Source of the DNA: CAZCGA01 sp964498075
Lineage (GTDB): Bacteria > Desulfobacterota > Binatia > HRBIN30
Reading direction: 5' to 3'
Length of the DNA: 64,000 nucleotides
Assembly (NCBI GenBank): GCA_964498075.1
Contig: CAZCGA010000013.1
Span: 1-64,000 of the forward strand
Below, one piece after another: positions 25,960 to 34,278 of the stretch. The notes beneath the pieces are model-generated. The model searched no databases and had not been told where the DNA came from. It was given only the letters and a program-made list of their open reading frames with translations. Positions within the stretch are counted from its first letter, which is position 1; each line of letters starts with the position of its first letter. The position numbers and the translations under genes are program-made.

Positions 25960-27498
25960 ATGCTCAGCACGGGGGAACAGGTGAGCGGCCCATTTCAGAC
26001 TGCACGGCGGATTGCGACGCTGGCGGCGCTCTGCACCATGCCGCTCGCGACGCACGCCGCGACGCCGTTGGGTGAGCTGCGCTACGCCCCAGACATCACC
26101 GTCGTGCTCGGGGCGAATGGGGTGACGGTCCGTGGCGGGAGCCTGGCGACGGAAATCAGTGGCACCGTCAGCCCCCTCACCCTCTCTCCATTCCCTCTCG
26201 GCGGCTATATCAATGCCTACACGGAGGACGCGGGGGACCCGCTGTTGGTCTTCGATACCACCGTCGATCTGTCCGCGTTCGCAGCGACGACGCTGATCGT
26301 CGAACCTCGGGACGTCGTGCGCTTGCACGGTACAACCTACACCCTGGAGTTCCGCGGCGCCGATAACGGCGTGCCGGCCGGCGCGAAGATCGACGCCATC
26401 ACGCGCATTGCGGACGACTACCTGGCCTTCTCATTCGAGACCACCGTCACCCTGGCTGGCGCGACGTTTGCCGATGAGGACCTCGTCGGCTTCGACGGCA
26501 GCACGCGGAGCGTTGAATTCAGAGGCGCCGATGCCGGCATTGCAGCGGGGCTCGATCTCGATGCGGCCTTCTGGTTACCCAACGGCCACTTGCTGCTGTC
26601 ATTCGACGGGAGCGGCAGCGTGGGCGGCGTCTCTTTCGATGATGAAGACGTGCTCGAGTATGACAGAGTCGCAAACACTTGGGAGCTGGCCTACCGCGGC
26701 TCCGCCGCGCCGCACAACTGGCCCGCTGGCGCCGATCTCATGGCGGTATACGCCCTCCTTGCGGCGACGCCGACGCCGACGCTCACCCTCACACAGACGC
26801 CGACGCTGACCCCGACCGAGACACCCACGGATACCTTCACCGCCACGCCGACGTCGACCGAAACGTTTTCTTCGCCGCCGACTCCAACCCTCACGCTGAC
26901 CTTCACACCGGCCTCAACCGAAACCTTCACCCCGACTTCGACCCTGACGCAGACGCCCTCCCTCACTGCAACCCCGACGCCAACCGAAACCCAGACCTCC
27001 ACCTCCACACCAACGTCGACCGCAACGTTGACTCCGACAGTCGTCCCAACCGAGACGCCGACCGAGACCCCCACCCAGACGTCAACTGAGACACTGACGT
27101 TCACTCCGACGCCGTCGCCAACTGACACACCGACCGCCACGCCGACAAGCACCCCTACGCTGGAGGCTACCGCTGCACCGAGCCCCACGCTCACGGCAAC
27201 GGGAACGCTGCCGTCCACAGAGACCCCGACCGCCACCCCGACGTTGAGCGTAACGGGCGTGCAGACTCCGACGACGACCCCGACCGCAACAGCATCGCCG
27301 CTGCCGACCGAGGGATGCGTCGGCGATTGCGGGGGGAACATGACGGTTTCCACGGAGGACCTGATCGCCATGGTGGACATCGCCCTTGGTCATGCACCGA
27401 TAGCCGACTGTGCCAACGGTGATCGCAATGGCGACGCCACAATCACCGTGGATGAGATTGTGGCGGCGACGAACAACGCCTCCGGAGAATGCCCGTGA
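25960..27498 (+). CDS. secreted protein with Thr/Pro-rich linker and dockerin-like C-terminus
   Basis: 512 aa in three parts. A signal peptide (to about THAA) is followed by a domain of about 230 residues containing two similar halves: TYTLEFRGADNGVPAGAKID and RSVEFRGADAGIAAGLDLD, each followed by an LxFSFE/LLSFDGS strand. From about residue 268 to 450 there is a low-complexity TPT/TET linker. The last 60 residues contain an EF-hand/dockerin-like loop, GDRNGDATITVDEIVA, between two Cys pairs. The architecture suggests a surface or extracellular protein; no enzyme domain is visible. The N-terminal halves may form a small beta-propeller or sandwich. Function unknown. Confidence 0.75.
   Translation: MLSTGEQVSGPFQTARRIATLAALCTMPLATHAATPLGELRYAPDITVVLGANGVTVRGGSLATEISGTVSPLTLSPFPLGGYINAYTEDAGDPLLVFDTTVDLSAFAATTLIVEPRDVVRLHGTTYTLEFRGADNGVPAGAKIDAITRIADDYLAFSFETTVTLAGATFADEDLVGFDGSTRSVEFRGADAGIAAGLDLDAAFWLPNGHLLLSFDGSGSVGGVSFDDEDVLEYDRVANTWELAYRGSAAPHNWPAGADLMAVYALLAATPTPTLTLTQTPTLTPTETPTDTFTATPTSTETFSSPPTPTLTLTFTPASTETFTPTSTLTQTPSLTATPTPTETQTSTSTPTSTATLTPTVVPTETPTETPTQTSTETLTFTPTPSPTDTPTATPTSTPTLEATAAPSPTLTATGTLPSTETPTATPTLSVTGVQTPTTTPTATASPLPTEGCVGDCGGNMTVSTEDLIAMVDIALGHAPIADCANGDRNGDATITVDEIVAATNNASGECP
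26762..27309 (+). repeat. low-complexity Thr/Pro/Ser-coding repeat
   Basis: About 550 bp of ACG/ACC/CCG-rich codons encoding TPT, TET, TFT and TST units in irregular order. It forms the flexible linker of the dockerin-like protein. The opposite strand is open as a Val/Gly/Ser repeat, which is only a shadow of this composition. Such tracts are prone to length change by slippage or recombination. Confidence 0.8.
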
Positions 27499-27537
27499 GC
27501 TGAGAGTTTCCCGCCGCGTACGAGTAAATGGGTACGG

Positions 27538-28542
27538 ATGGAGCTTGCTGAGCAACTCGGAAACTACCTCCGCGCGCAGATGCCGGAGGCTGGTGATCTG
27601 CGGGTGACCGGGCTGGTGCGCAAGTCCGGCGGCGCCTCGCGTGAGACCTGGCTGTTCACTGCGAGCTGGCGGCAGAATGGCGCGGGCGGCGGGGGTGAGT
27701 TCGTGCTGCGCCGCGATCCGACCGGCAGCGTTCTCGAATCCGACCGCGCCCGCGAGTTCCAGGTCCTCAAGGCGTTGCACGGCAGCGGCATCCCGGTGCC
27801 GCGCATGCACTGGCTGGAGCTGGGCACGCAGTGGCTCGAGCGGCCCTTCTTCATCATGGAACGCGTCGACGGGCAGGCGCCGGTGGGCACCTTTCCAGCC
27901 GGCTATCCGCCCGCCGTGCAAGCACGCGTCGCCGAGCAGTTCATCGACATCCTGGCGCGCATCCATCGGCTCGATTGGCAGGCACACGGTCTCGCTTCGC
28001 TGGGTGTGCCCGCACCCGGCATCGATGCAGCACGCACCCAGCTGGGGACTTGGCGCCGCATCTACCAGCAAGAGTGCTTGGAGCCACACCCCATCTTGGA
28101 GGACGCGTTCCTATGGCTCTCCGCGCACCTGCCGTCGACCGAGCGCGTTGCGCTGGTGCACGGTGACTACCGCTCGGGCAACTATCTGTTCACCGACGAC
28201 GGCACGGTCACCGCGATGCTCGATTGGGAGATGGTACACCTCGGTGATCCGATGGAGGACCTGGGCTGGGCGTGCATGCCGTTCTGGAGCGGGCGCGGCC
28301 TCGTCGTCGGCCTGACGACGCGCGCAGACTTCCTGGCGCGCTACGAGCGCACCAGTGGGATCCCGGTCGACGAGCAGCACGTGTTCTTCTATGAGATCCT
28401 CGGCACGGTGAAGATGGCGGTGATTGCGTTGACCGGCGTCCGGACGTTTGTGGACGGCAGGACCTCTGAGGCTTCGATGCCGCTCATCGGCTTCCTGGTC
28501 CCACGGCTGCTGCGCGATCTGACGACGCAGCTCGAACTGTGA
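27538..28542 (+). CDS. phosphotransferase family protein (APH/choline-kinase-like)
   Basis: 334 aa. The kinase catalytic loop is LVHGDYRSGNYLF (Asp and Asn) and the metal-binding segment is MLDWEMVHLGDPMEDLGWA. The N-lobe contains GGASRETWLFTASW and EFVLRRDP (ATP-site Lys replaced by Arg in this class). It is the acyl-CoA-dehydrogenase-associated branch (ACAD10/11-like N-domain) of aminoglycoside phosphotransferase-like kinases, which in catabolic clusters phosphorylate hydroxylated acyl compounds. An antibiotic-resistance role is unlikely. The next gene starts within 8 bp. Confidence 0.87.
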   Translation: MELAEQLGNYLRAQMPEAGDLRVTGLVRKSGGASRETWLFTASWRQNGAGGGGEFVLRRDPTGSVLESDRAREFQVLKALHGSGIPVPRMHWLELGTQWLERPFFIMERVDGQAPVGTFPAGYPPAVQARVAEQFIDILARIHRLDWQAHGLASLGVPAPGIDAARTQLGTWRRIYQQECLEPHPILEDAFLWLSAHLPSTERVALVHGDYRSGNYLFTDDGTVTAMLDWEMVHLGDPMEDLGWACMPFWSGRGLVVGLTTRADFLARYERTSGIPVDEQHVFFYEILGTVKMAVIALTGVRTFVDGRTSEASMPLIGFLVPRLLRDLTTQLEL

Positions 28543-28549
28543 GGCGGTG

Positions 28550-29050
28550 ATGCGTCCCGACATTGGCGATCTCATCCAAGGGATCAAACGGACATTGACC
28601 GAAGAGATCCTGCCCACGGTCAGCAGTGACTTTGCGCGCGAGCAGCTCGCCTACACCTTATTCCTCTGCGAGCACCTGGCGACGCGATGGGACCGGGCGC
28701 ACATCTCCACGGCTGAGGAGCACGCCGACCTGCGTGCGACGCTGACGGCCGCGGTGGAGATCGGACGCCGCGCCGGCGCCGCGCCGCCCGGTGTACATGC
28801 GATCCTCGACGCGACCGCGGTCGTACTGGCTGCCGAAGAGGCGGCAGGTCCGCGGCCGCTCAGTGTCACGACAGCCTCCGTCACCGATCTCAAGCGGGCG
28901 CTCGTCCGCATTCTCGACGCCTGCGCGACTGCGGAAGCCGCAGCAATCGATGCGTGCGCCGAGATCCGCGACACGCTCCGGGGGTTCATGAAGCGGCAGC
29001 TGGTTCGCGATGAGGAGTGGGTCAACACCGCACAGATCGGGTGGTGGTAG
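28550..29050 (+). CDS. hypothetical helical protein coupled to the phosphotransferase gene
   Basis: About 166 aa, all-helical in appearance (MRPDIGDLIQGIKRTLTEEI, then DFAREQLAYTLFLCEHLATR), ending WVNTAQIGWW. No enzyme motif is visible. Small helical proteins of this kind often follow APH-like kinases of the ACAD10/11 branch in actinobacterial and proteobacterial catabolic operons, but I cannot name a domain. The start (ATG 28550, or GTG 28547) lies 8 bp or less after the kinase stop, with GAGGCG as RBS, so the pair is surely co-transcribed. Confidence 0.7.
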   Translation: MRPDIGDLIQGIKRTLTEEILPTVSSDFAREQLAYTLFLCEHLATRWDRAHISTAEEHADLRATLTAAVEIGRRAGAAPPGVHAILDATAVVLAAEEAAGPRPLSVTTASVTDLKRALVRILDACATAEAAAIDACAEIRDTLRGFMKRQLVRDEEWVNTAQIGWW

Positions 29051-29066
29051 ACGCCGGACTAAACCA

Positions 29067-30434
29067 ATGGCACGCCCTACACACGGTGATCCCGCAACTC
29101 TCTATCGCGCCAAGCACAAGACGCTGCGCGAGGCGGTCGATCTGATTCGTCGGGACGACACGCTGGCCGCACCCATTGCCACGGGACAGCCGGCGGCGTT
29201 TCTTGGCGCGCTTGGGGAGCGCAGCGACTACAACGGTCTCACGATCTTCACGGGTCTGCTCATCGAGCCCTACGCGGTGTTCCAGCAACCGGGGGTGCGC
29301 CTGATCAGCGGCTTTTACGGACCGATCGATCGGATGCTGAAGTCGGCCGGCGCCAACGTGCAGTACCTGCCCGCGGATTTTCTCGGCTGGGAGCGCTACG
29401 CGCTCCTGTCGCGGCCGCGCGTCGTCGTCTCCGCGTTGGCGCCGATGGATGAACGCGGCTTCCTCAGCTTCGGGCTGCACGCCGGCGCATCGTTCAACGC
29501 TTTCATGGAGGCGGCACGCGACCCGCACCGATTGGCGATCGGCGAAATCAATCGTGGTATGCCGACCGTGTTGGGGCTCGGACGACTCGGCGGGCATCGC
29601 ATCCACATCTCGGAGATCGACTGCGTCGTCGAGTCGGACCGCCCGGTCTTCGAGCTTCCGGAGGTCCCGATGACGGACGAGGACCGCGCCATCGCCCAGC
29701 ATGTGGAGCGACTGATCGAGGACGGGGCGACGCTACAGATCGGCATCGGCTCGATTCCCAACAGCGTGGCGCAGCTGCTGGCGGACGGGAAGAAGGGCGA
29801 CTTCGGGATCCATACCGAGATGCTGGTGGACGGCATCATGCGGCTGCACCAGGCGGGCAAGGTGACCAATCACAAGGGCGTCTACGACGGCTTCTCCGTC
29901 GCCACGTTCGGCGCCGGCAGCAAGCAGCTCTACGAGTGGATGGATCACAACCCCGAGGTGCGCATGCTGCCGGTCGCCGCGGTCAACGATCCGGCCATCA
30001 TCCGGCGCAACCGGCGCATGGTCAGCATCAACGGCGCGCTGGCGATCGACCTGTCCGGCCAGGTCATGGCCGACACCATCGGGCAGCGGCAGTACTCGGG
30101 TGTCGGCGGACACGAGCTGTTCGTCATCGGCGCGCACGACAGCCACGAAGGCCGTAGCATCATCTGTCTGCACTCCACGGCAACCGTCGGCGGCAAACGA
30201 CTCTCCAGTATCGTCGCCAGCCTGCCGTTGGGGACACCGGTGACGACGCCGCGGCATCACGTGCAGTTCGTCATCACCGAGTACGGCGTTGCCAATCTCG
30301 GTATGCTCACCGACACGGAGCGCGCGCGAGCGTTGGTCGAGGTCGCGCACACGGACTTCCGGGAGGAGCTGCGCGCCGCGGCCCGCGAAGGCTACCCTCT
30401 CCCAAGCGACGACTCTTGCGGTACGCATGCGTGA
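29067..30434 (+). CDS. acetyl-CoA hydrolase/transferase family (CoA-transferase)
   Basis: 455 aa, family I CoA-transferase of the 4-hydroxybutyrate/acetyl-CoA hydrolase type. Visible features are IGIGSIPNSVAQLL (CoA/oxyanion region, about 230-245), GIHTEMLVDG with the probable catalytic Glu that forms the glutamyl-CoA intermediate, and the C-terminal QFVITEYGVANL. It exchanges CoA between acyl-CoA and a free acid. The start at 29067 is preferred over the GTG upstream that overlaps the helical gene. Its 3' end overlaps the next gene's ATG by 8 nt. It may close the catabolic unit begun at 27.5 kb. Confidence 0.86.
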   Translation: MARPTHGDPATLYRAKHKTLREAVDLIRRDDTLAAPIATGQPAAFLGALGERSDYNGLTIFTGLLIEPYAVFQQPGVRLISGFYGPIDRMLKSAGANVQYLPADFLGWERYALLSRPRVVVSALAPMDERGFLSFGLHAGASFNAFMEAARDPHRLAIGEINRGMPTVLGLGRLGGHRIHISEIDCVVESDRPVFELPEVPMTDEDRAIAQHVERLIEDGATLQIGIGSIPNSVAQLLADGKKGDFGIHTEMLVDGIMRLHQAGKVTNHKGVYDGFSVATFGAGSKQLYEWMDHNPEVRMLPVAAVNDPAIIRRNRRMVSINGALAIDLSGQVMADTIGQRQYSGVGGHELFVIGAHDSHEGRSIICLHSTATVGGKRLSSIVASLPLGTPVTTPRHHVQFVITEYGVANLGMLTDTERARALVEVAHTDFREELRAAAREGYPLPSDDSCGTHA

Positions 30435-31221
30435 CGTCATCGACATGTGGGGCAACACGCGGATGGTCGTGCTCACGGCGATGAGCGCGTCGCTGTACGC
30501 AGCGATTCTGATCCCCTTCAAGGTGCTGCCCATCATTCCGGGCGTCACCGAGTTCCGGCCGGCGAACGCGGTCCCGGTGGTGTGCTCGTTCCTGTTCGGC
30601 CCCGCAGGCGCATGGGGCGCAGCGATCGGCAACGTCATCGGCGACTTCTTCGGTGGCATCGGCCCGGGCGATCTCTTCGGCTTCGCCGGCAACTTCATGT
30701 ACGGTCTCATCCCATACAAGGCGTGGGAAGCGCTGACCGACGCCGATCCGGTGCCGCACACGCTGCCGGCGTGGATCGCGTTCGTCGCGGTGGTGCTGTT
30801 GTCGAGCGCCGCGTGCGCCTTGACCGTCGCGTGGGGCATCAACCTGCTCGGCTTCGTGCCGTTCTCCGTGCTCGCCAACATCATCCTGATCAACAACTTT
30901 GTGGTCGCCGTCGTGCTGACGCCGTTTCTGCTCGCGGTGATGTATCCGCGCGTCAAGCGCGCCCGGCTCCTGTACCGCGACGTGCTGCGGCGACCCGCGG
31001 AACGCACCCCGCGACGTCGCGCGTTGAGTCGCTTCGGGTTGTTGCTGGTGGTGGTGGCAACGCTGGGGGGAATGGTCGCGGGCAACCTGCTGTCGACCGG
31101 CCGTCTCAACGTGCCGTTCTTTGCCCCGGCCGCTATGGCGAACGCCACGCACAACGCGGATGTGGGCTTCGGCTTGCTCCCGCTGATCGCGCTGCTGCTC
31201 ATCGGCGTCGCTCTGATGTAG
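30427..31221 (+). CDS. ECF transporter S component (QueT-like), substrate unknown
   Basis: A 264-aa membrane protein with about 6-7 hydrophobic segments. The stretch IPGVTEFRPANAVPVVCSFL followed by FGPAGAWGAAIGNVIGDFF is typical of QueT/YkoE-type substrate-binding subunits of group II energy-coupling-factor transporters. A charged loop (about 178-205, Arg-rich) and a final TM helix follow. It binds the vitamin or metabolite to be imported; queuosine precursors or thiamine pieces are known for relatives, but neither can be assigned. The ATPase and EcfT genes follow directly, so a dedicated transporter operon is present. Confidence 0.78.
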   Translation: MRDVIDMWGNTRMVVLTAMSASLYAAILIPFKVLPIIPGVTEFRPANAVPVVCSFLFGPAGAWGAAIGNVIGDFFGGIGPGDLFGFAGNFMYGLIPYKAWEALTDADPVPHTLPAWIAFVAVVLLSSAACALTVAWGINLLGFVPFSVLANIILINNFVVAVVLTPFLLAVMYPRVKRARLLYRDVLRRPAERTPRRRALSRFGLLLVVVATLGGMVAGNLLSTGRLNVPFFAPAAMANATHNADVGFGLLPLIALLLIGVALM

Positions 31222-31222
31222 C

Positions 31223-33064
31223 GTGCTGCGCGCCGGTCTCACGGAGGCCATTCGCCTCCAGCAGGTGTCCTTCAGTTATCCGCACCAGCCAGGCGCTGCG
31301 CTGCGCGATGTCTCGCTCAGCGTCGGACACGGCGAAATGATCGTCGTGATGGGCGCGACCGGCGCCGGGAAGACCACACTCGCCAAGTGCCTCAACCGGA
31401 CCATTCCCGCGTTCCAGCCGGGAGCGCTCAGCGGCGAAGTCTGCATCGCCGGTCGTGTGCTGCGCGACGAGGGGGTTGCGGAGTTGGCCGGCATCGTCGG
31501 GCTGGTCTCGCAGGATTTCGAAGCGCAGCTCTTCGCCACCAATGTGTTGCAAGAGGTCGTCTTCGGTATGGAGCAGCTCGGTGTGCCGGCCGACGAGATG
31601 CGACGGCGCGTGCCGGCGGCGTTACACGCCGTCGGGTTGCAGGGGTTCGAGGGCCGCGACCCGGCGACGTTGTCGGGTGGCGAGAAGCAGCGTCTGGCAA
31701 TCGCGGCGACCTTGGCGCTGCAGCCGCAGATCCTCGTCTTCGATGAGCCCACCACCGACTTGGACCCGCTCGGCAAGCTGGAGATCTTCGAGGTGCTCGC
31801 CGGCATGCGGCGCGCCGGCTACACGCTGGTGGTGATCGAGCACGAGACCGCGGCGGCCGAGAAGGCGGATCGGGTGATCGTGATGAGTGGCGGCCGGATC
31901 GTCGCCGACGACGTTCCCGCACGCGTGTTGGCGCGCGTGGACTTTCTGCACGAGCACGGCGTGCGCCCACCCGACCTGAGTCGGCTCGGAGCCCGGCTCG
32001 GATTGAGCCCACCGCCGCGTTCGCTGGACGAGGCTGAAGCGGCGGTGCGGGGATTGGGGGTTCTTCCCGCTCCGTTGGACCAACCTTCCCCTAGCCCCCT
32101 CCTTGGTAAGGAGACTGTCGATTTTCTCGCAAACAGTGCTTCGACAAGCTCAGCACGAGCGGTTGGGGATTCAATTTCAAAGAAGAATTCCGCTCACCCT
32201 GAGCTTGTCGAAGGGTCTGCCTCGCGTTTATCGACAGTCTCTAAGGAGGGGGGACAGGCAACGGCTCTCGTGCAAGCCGAGGCCATCGAGTTCCGCTACG
32301 ACTCCGGGACGCCGGCGCTGCGCGGCGTATCGATGCGCATTGAGCCCGGCGAGTTCCTGGCGTTGATCGGTCAGAACGGCTCGGGAAAGACGACGCTGGC
32401 AAAGCACCTGAACGGGCTCTTGCGACCGCGCAGTGGGAGCGTCCGGCTGCACGGTGCCGATATCAGTACGCTGCCCCTCAACCGCGTCGCCGGCGACGTT
32501 GGGTACGTCTTTCAAAACCCCGATCATCAGATCTTTGCGGCCACGGTGTTCGATGAAGTCGCCTTTGGACCGCGTAATTTCGGTCTCGCGCCCGCGGAGA
32601 TCGACGAGCGCGTGCAGGCCGCACTGCATGCGGTGGGGTTGGTCGACTGCGAGCAGGACGATCCGTTCCTCTTGAGCAAGGGACATCGGCAGCGTCTGGC
32701 CGTCGCGTCGTTGCTGGCGCTACGACCGCTGCTGCTCATTCTCGATGAGCCGACGACCGGTCTGGACTACCTGGAGCAGCGTCACATGATGGAGCTGCTC
32801 GGCCGACTGCATGCGCAGGGCATGGCCATCGTCATCATCACGCACAGCCCGTGGGTGGTTGCGGAGTACGCGCAGCGCGGTGTGTTGATGGGCGAGGGGC
32901 GCATTCTGTTCGATGGCCCGCTGCGCGCGCTCTTCGCGCAAGAGGCCTTGCTGCAGCAATCGCACTTCCGCGCCCCCGACGTGACGCGTCTCGGTCGCCG
33001 CTTCGGATTCACGCCGTTGTCGGTCGAAGAGTTCATTGCGGCAATTGGAGGTCGGACAAGCTGA
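31223..33064 (+). CDS. fused ECF transporter ATPase (EcfA-EcfA' double ABC protein)
   Basis: 613 aa with two ABC ATPase domains. The first (about 10-235) has Walker A GATGAGKTT, signature LSGGEKQ and Walker B ILVFDEPT. The second (about 350-595) has Walker A GQNGSGKTT, an altered signature LSKGHRQ and Walker B LLILDEPTTGLD. It powers import with EcfT. The interdomain linker (about 285-345) is very unusual. It is encoded by a nested palindromic intergenic-type repeat (32095-32253) that reads through in frame, giving residues such as STSSARAV and HPELVEGSA. The start is a GTG immediately after the S-component stop. Confidence 0.9.
   Translation: MLRAGLTEAIRLQQVSFSYPHQPGAALRDVSLSVGHGEMIVVMGATGAGKTTLAKCLNRTIPAFQPGALSGEVCIAGRVLRDEGVAELAGIVGLVSQDFEAQLFATNVLQEVVFGMEQLGVPADEMRRRVPAALHAVGLQGFEGRDPATLSGGEKQRLAIAATLALQPQILVFDEPTTDLDPLGKLEIFEVLAGMRRAGYTLVVIEHETAAAEKADRVIVMSGGRIVADDVPARVLARVDFLHEHGVRPPDLSRLGARLGLSPPPRSLDEAEAAVRGLGVLPAPLDQPSPSPLLGKETVDFLANSASTSSARAVGDSISKKNSAHPELVEGSASRLSTVSKEGGQATALVQAEAIEFRYDSGTPALRGVSMRIEPGEFLALIGQNGSGKTTLAKHLNGLLRPRSGSVRLHGADISTLPLNRVAGDVGYVFQNPDHQIFAATVFDEVAFGPRNFGLAPAEIDERVQAALHAVGLVDCEQDDPFLLSKGHRQRLAVASLLALRPLLLILDEPTTGLDYLEQRHMMELLGRLHAQGMAIVIITHSPWVVAEYAQRGVLMGEGRILFDGPLRALFAQEALLQQSHFRAPDVTRLGRRFGFTPLSVEEFIAAIGGRTS
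32095..32253. repeat. nested palindromic repeat inserted in frame in the ABC gene
   Basis: The outer arms are CCCCCTCCTT...GAGACTGTCGAT (32095-32122) and its complement (32230-32253). The inner arms are TTCGACAAGCTCAG (within 32139-32162) and CTGAGCTTGTCGAA (within 32190-32212), extended by GAGCGG/CCGCTC on the loop side. The inner sequence is the CTGAGCTTGTCGAA palindrome commonly scattered between genes in bacterial genomes. Here it lies inside an open reading frame without breaking it. Confidence 0.85.
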
Positions 33065-33092
33065 CCGCTGAGAGCTGACCGCTGAGAGCTGA
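33061..33092 (+). repeat. short tandem repeat of a GCTGACCGCTGAGA unit
   Basis: Between the ABC gene and ecfT the sequence repeats CTGACCGCTGAGAG twice and then GCTGA again. It is the same kind of AGCTGAC/CAGCTGTCAG spacer repeat as at 47.07 kb and 48.21 kb. It overlaps the stop codon of the ABC gene. Confidence 0.6.
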
Positions 33093-33097
33093 AACCC

Positions 33098-33883
33098 ATG
33101 CCCCTCTTTCTCTACATCGATCGCACCACCTTCCTGCACCGGCTCAACCCGATCGTGAAGGTGCTGGGCATGGTTTGCTTCTTCGTCGCCGCGTTTGTGA
33201 GCCAGCGTCCGAGCGTCGTGTTGCCGGTGGCCGCCGGCATCGCGGTGCTCGTCGTCCTGGCCGGAGCGTTGCCGAACGTGCGCCGGCTGCGGCTGCTCTT
33301 CGTGATGGTCTTCATGATGACGTTCATCATCTGGAGCCTGTTCTATCGCGGTGGTGTCCCGCTGTTCGCCTGGGGGCCGATCGGTGTCAGCGTCGAAGGG
33401 ATGCACTTCGCGCTGGGCATGGCGATCAAGCTCGCCACTTTCCTCGGTGTGGGCACGCTCTTCCTGTCGACGACGAAGATCGAGGAGTTCGCCTACGCGC
33501 TGACGCGCGTCGGGATGCCCTACAAGCTGGGCTTCACCATGACGCTGGCGTTCCGGCTCGTGCCGGTCTTTCTTGACGCCGCCGTCACCGTCGTGCAAGC
33601 GCAGCGTTGTCGCGGCTTCAGCTTCGACGAGGGCAATCTCTGGCAGCGGATGCGGCGTTACGTGCCGGTGATCGTGCCGGTGTTCATGGGCGCGTTGCGG
33701 CGCGCCGACGGCATGGCGATGGCGCTCGAAGCCCGCGGCTTCCAATCATCGCATCCGCGCACCAGCTTCGAGCACTACCGCTTCGGCGCCAGCGATGCCG
33801 TCGCGTTGCTCCTCGCCGTGGCGGTGGCAGGTCTCTACGTCCTCCTGTGGCACAGCGGCTACACGGCGGTGGCGGCGGCGTAG
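33098..33883 (+). CDS. ecfT: ECF transporter transmembrane subunit EcfT
   Basis: A 261-aa membrane protein with 5-6 TM helices and the two coupling-helix motifs that dock into the ATPases: AQRCRGFSF and LEARGFQSS. The second is the classical A-R-G. The first has Cys in place of Ala. FLSTTKIEEFAYALTRVGMP and FRLVPVFLDAAVTVVQAQR are strongly conserved in the family. It completes the S-AA'-T operon beginning at 30427. No obvious RBS is visible because the spacer is repetitive. Confidence 0.9.
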   Translation: MPLFLYIDRTTFLHRLNPIVKVLGMVCFFVAAFVSQRPSVVLPVAAGIAVLVVLAGALPNVRRLRLLFVMVFMMTFIIWSLFYRGGVPLFAWGPIGVSVEGMHFALGMAIKLATFLGVGTLFLSTTKIEEFAYALTRVGMPYKLGFTMTLAFRLVPVFLDAAVTVVQAQRCRGFSFDEGNLWQRMRRYVPVIVPVFMGALRRADGMAMALEARGFQSSHPRTSFEHYRFGASDAVALLLAVAVAGLYVLLWHSGYTAVAAA

Positions 33884-33928
33884 GAATTGAGAGGCTTCGA
33901 GCGCCTCCTCATGGAAGACGACCTTCAT
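33884..33928 (-). pseudogene. 5' remnant of a RelE/ParE-type toxin gene
   Basis: The frame starting ATG 33928 reads MKVVFHEEALEAS, the characteristic beginning of RelE/ParE toxins. Similarity ends within about 15 codons at the border with ecfT. The ATG overlaps the TGA of the antitoxin fragment (ATGA), exactly as in intact antitoxin-toxin operons. Only the first strand and part of helix 1 survive. Confidence 0.6.
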
Positions 33929-34049
33929 CGGCGCAAGGCATTGCGGGCCTTGGCAAAGGCTTCCTCTGCTGGCACCCCTGCGTCTTGCCAGATCGCAATT
34001 CTTCGAGACGACGCTCCGCCTCGGCGAGCCACAGCTCTTCGACGTCCGC
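33925..34049 (-). pseudogene. 3' fragment of an addiction-module antitoxin gene, frameshifted
   Basis: The fragment reads ADVEELWLAEAERRLEELR, then SGKTQG, the usual C-terminal part of addiction-module (RelB/ParD-like) antitoxins. A 1-bp deletion in a G-run near 33980 shifts the frame. In the restored frame the protein continues VPAEEAFAKARNALRR and stops at 33925. The N-terminal half is missing; its place is taken by the end of the DUF2283 gene. The gene is broken by 5' truncation and frameshift. Confidence 0.65.
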
Positions 34050-34074
34050 CTTGCCACCACGTTCGGCCTCGCGC

Positions 34075-34278
34075 CTACGTTCGACCCACCACTTCCTGAT
34101 ACGAGAACTCCTGCAGGCGCGCGTTCGTGCGCGCATGCTCAATGGTCATGCTCACGAGGTTCCCTTGGCGGTCGAGATCGACGTAGATGTTCTCGCTGAT
34201 CTCCTTGGTTTCAGCGACCTCGTTGTCGGTGAACTCCATGAGGGCAGTGTCCGTGTCCGGGAAGTACTTGACTCTCAT
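34075..34278 (-). CDS. DUF2283 family small protein
   Basis: 67 aa: MRVKYFPDTDTALMEFTDNE, then ISENIYVDLDRQGNLVSMTI, the two-strand pattern of DUF2283. An AAGGAGAG site precedes it. Its ATG overlaps the stop of the upstream gene (ATGA). Members are small beta-proteins of unknown function, often found paired with a second small protein and near toxin-antitoxin or mobile genes, so a TA-like role has been suspected. It is intact here. Confidence 0.8.
   Translation of the reverse strand: MRVKYFPDTDTALMEFTDNEVAETKEISENIYVDLDRQGNLVSMTIEHARTNARLQEFSYQEVVGRT

Noticed and set aside
26691..27380. A long Val/Gly/Ser frame opposite the Thr/Pro linker.
   Set aside because: It is the mirror of ACG/CCG repeat codons (VGVGVSVG); no start context and no domain.
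27538..28542. Aminoglycoside resistance gene.
   Set aside because: The kinase motifs and the neighbouring helical and CoA-transferase genes match the catabolic ACAD10/11-associated branch, not resistance APH enzymes.
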